A DNA stretch of 6,683 nucleotides from an uncultured bacterium (lineage in GTDB: Bacteria; Actinomycetota; Actinomycetes; S36-B12). Each line of letters starts with the position of its first letter. The stretch's first letter is position 1. The notes beneath the pieces were generated by a model that saw nothing but the letters and a program-made list of their open reading frames with translations, did not search any database and was not told the DNA's origin. A program made the position numbers and the translations under genes. The DNA lies in assembly GCA_903940375.1 (NCBI GenBank), contig CAJAKT010000432.1, forward strand, positions 1 through 6,683, written 5' to 3'. Positions 5,860 through 6,683 of the stretch are shown here, piece after piece.

Positions 5860-6683
5860 ATGACCGCACCCCTCGCCGTCGACTTCATGTGTGGGCACTT
5901 CACTGAAGACAACATTCGACGCAACTTCTTCGATAGTTCGGAAAGCGGGATCTTCGAGTCCATTGGGCGGCTCAAAGACTTGCGTGGCTACTCCGTCAAG
6001 GAGTTCATGGCGAATCTCGAAGTGCTTGGGATCGGCCAGATCATCATTCCGACATTGCTGACGTGGGACTACTGGAATCAGCATGCGATCGAGGAGACGT
6101 ACGTCTGGGAGGTTGCGGAGGCCCACGAGGAGTTCCCCGACCGGATCTTCGGCTGGTACGGCGTGAACCCGCGTAAGCGCATGGACGGTGTTCGCGAGAT
6201 GGAGGACGCAATCCTGCACAAGGGATTCAAGGGCCTGCACATCCACCCGCACGGCTTCGGGTTGCCTCCGAACCACGCGTGGTACTTCCCGTACTACGCG
6301 AAGTGCGAAGAACTGGGTGCCACCGTCACCGTGTCGATGGGTCACACACTCGACTTCATGCCTGGCGAAGTTGGGCGACCGATGCTCCTGGACGAGGTGG
6401 CGCTTTACTTCCCCAATCTGAAGATCGTCTGCGGACACACCGGCTGGCCCTGGGTGGAGGAGGCCATCGCGCTTGCCTCAAAGCACCCAAATGTCTACCT
6501 GGGCACCTCGGGCTATGCACCCAAGTACTGGCGTCCGGAGATGCTCCAATTCATGGATTCGCGTCGCGGGCGGAGCAAGACGATCTGGGGTACCGACTAC
6601 CCGCTCGTGCGCCATGAGGAGAGCATGAAGCAGGTGAAGGAACTGGGTCTCAAGCCGGAAACCCTGCAGGCTGTCATGTCGGA
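5860..6683 (+). CDS. Amidohydrolase-2 / ACMSD-like TIM-barrel protein (3'-truncated by window)
   Basis: The frame stays open to the window end, giving 274 codons plus two bases. AAGGAG (5848-5853) lies 6 nt before the ATG. The frame has a stop at 5806 and no ATG, GTG or TTG between it and 5860, so the start is secure. The protein resembles amidohydrolase-2 (PF04909) proteins, a family of metal-dependent decarboxylases, hydrolases and hydratases such as ACMSD and gamma-resorcylate decarboxylase. Family landmarks are GFKGLHIHPHG (122-132), VSMGHT with His162, VCGHTGWPW with His193, and WGTDYPL with Asp246, matching the later metal and catalytic positions. The usual N-terminal DxHxH is absent: the start reads VDFMCGHF, with Met10 and Gly12 at the two His positions and His13 alongside. 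It may use a changed metal site or none. It has its own regulated promoter and probably supplies a hydrolytic, decarboxylating or hydrating step for the pathway; the substrate is unknown. Confidence 0.87.
   Translation, partial: MTAPLAVDFMCGHFTEDNIRRNFFDSSESGIFESIGRLKDLRGYSVKEFMANLEVLGIGQIIIPTLLTWDYWNQHAIEETYVWEVAEAHEEFPDRIFGWYGVNPRKRMDGVREMEDAILHKGFKGLHIHPHGFGLPPNHAWYFPYYAKCEELGATVTVSMGHTLDFMPGEVGRPMLLDEVALYFPNLKIVCGHTGWPWVEEAIALASKHPNVYLGTSGYAPKYWRPEMLQFMDSRRGRSKTIWGTDYPLVRHEESMKQVKELGLKPETLQAVMS

Noticed and set aside
5479..6438. Minus-strand open frame (319 codons) covering the regulatory gap and amidohydrolase
   Set aside because: It runs through the tetR end, the promoter and a conserved plus-strand gene, and has no recognisable protein family features.

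Overview
The window looks like part of a high-GC actinobacterial catabolic gene cluster. I judge this from the G/C-rich third codon positions, the use of GTG as well as ATG starts, and the resemblance of the proteins to soil actinobacterial families (Rhodococcus, Gordonia, Mycolicibacterium or Nocardioides type). The genus cannot be fixed from this sequence. All six genes lie on the + strand. The first is cut at its 5' end by the window edge and the last at its 3' end.

Layout: (1) 1-1998, a trimethylamine-dehydrogenase-type FMN/[4Fe-4S]/ADP(FAD)-fold oxidoreductase lacking only about its first 47 residues. (2) 2086-2844, a short-chain dehydrogenase most like BadH (2-hydroxycyclohexanecarboxyl-CoA dehydrogenase). 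(3) 2848-4194, a PaaK-like acyl-CoA ligase starting 3 nt after the SDR stop. (4) 4242-5033, an enoyl-CoA hydratase/isomerase (crotonase) family protein. (5) 5084-5698, a TetR-family repressor. (6) 5860 to the window end, an amidohydrolase-2 (ACMSD-like) family protein behind its own clear promoter.

Taken together, a ligase, a crotonase and a BadH-like dehydrogenase are three steps of a CoA-thioester beta-oxidation-like route. They would activate an acid, hydrate an enoyl-CoA and oxidise the hydroxyacyl-CoA, perhaps on a ring substrate. The flavoprotein would reduce or dehydrogenate an intermediate, and the amidohydrolase-fold enzyme would hydrolyse, decarboxylate or hydrate one. No acyl-CoA dehydrogenase or thiolase is in the window, and the substrate is unknown. 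Several enzymes carry substitutions at positions central in their reference relatives: Tyr60 to Ser and His172 to Val in the TMADH-like protein, the second catalytic Glu to Asp in the crotonase, and no N-terminal HxH in the amidohydrolase. The cluster therefore probably acts on something other than the textbook substrates.

Regulation is unusually readable. The promoter of the last gene has TTGACG and TAGGGT hexamers with a 17-bp spacer, and that spacer is almost entirely a (CGAT)5 tandem repeat containing an 18-bp perfect palindrome. A related site (sharing ACGATCGA, inside the inverted repeat GTCGA-N4-TCGAC) lies just downstream of a -10-like TACTAT in front of the TetR gene. The simplest reading is that the TetR protein represses both itself and the downstream gene by binding these two sites.
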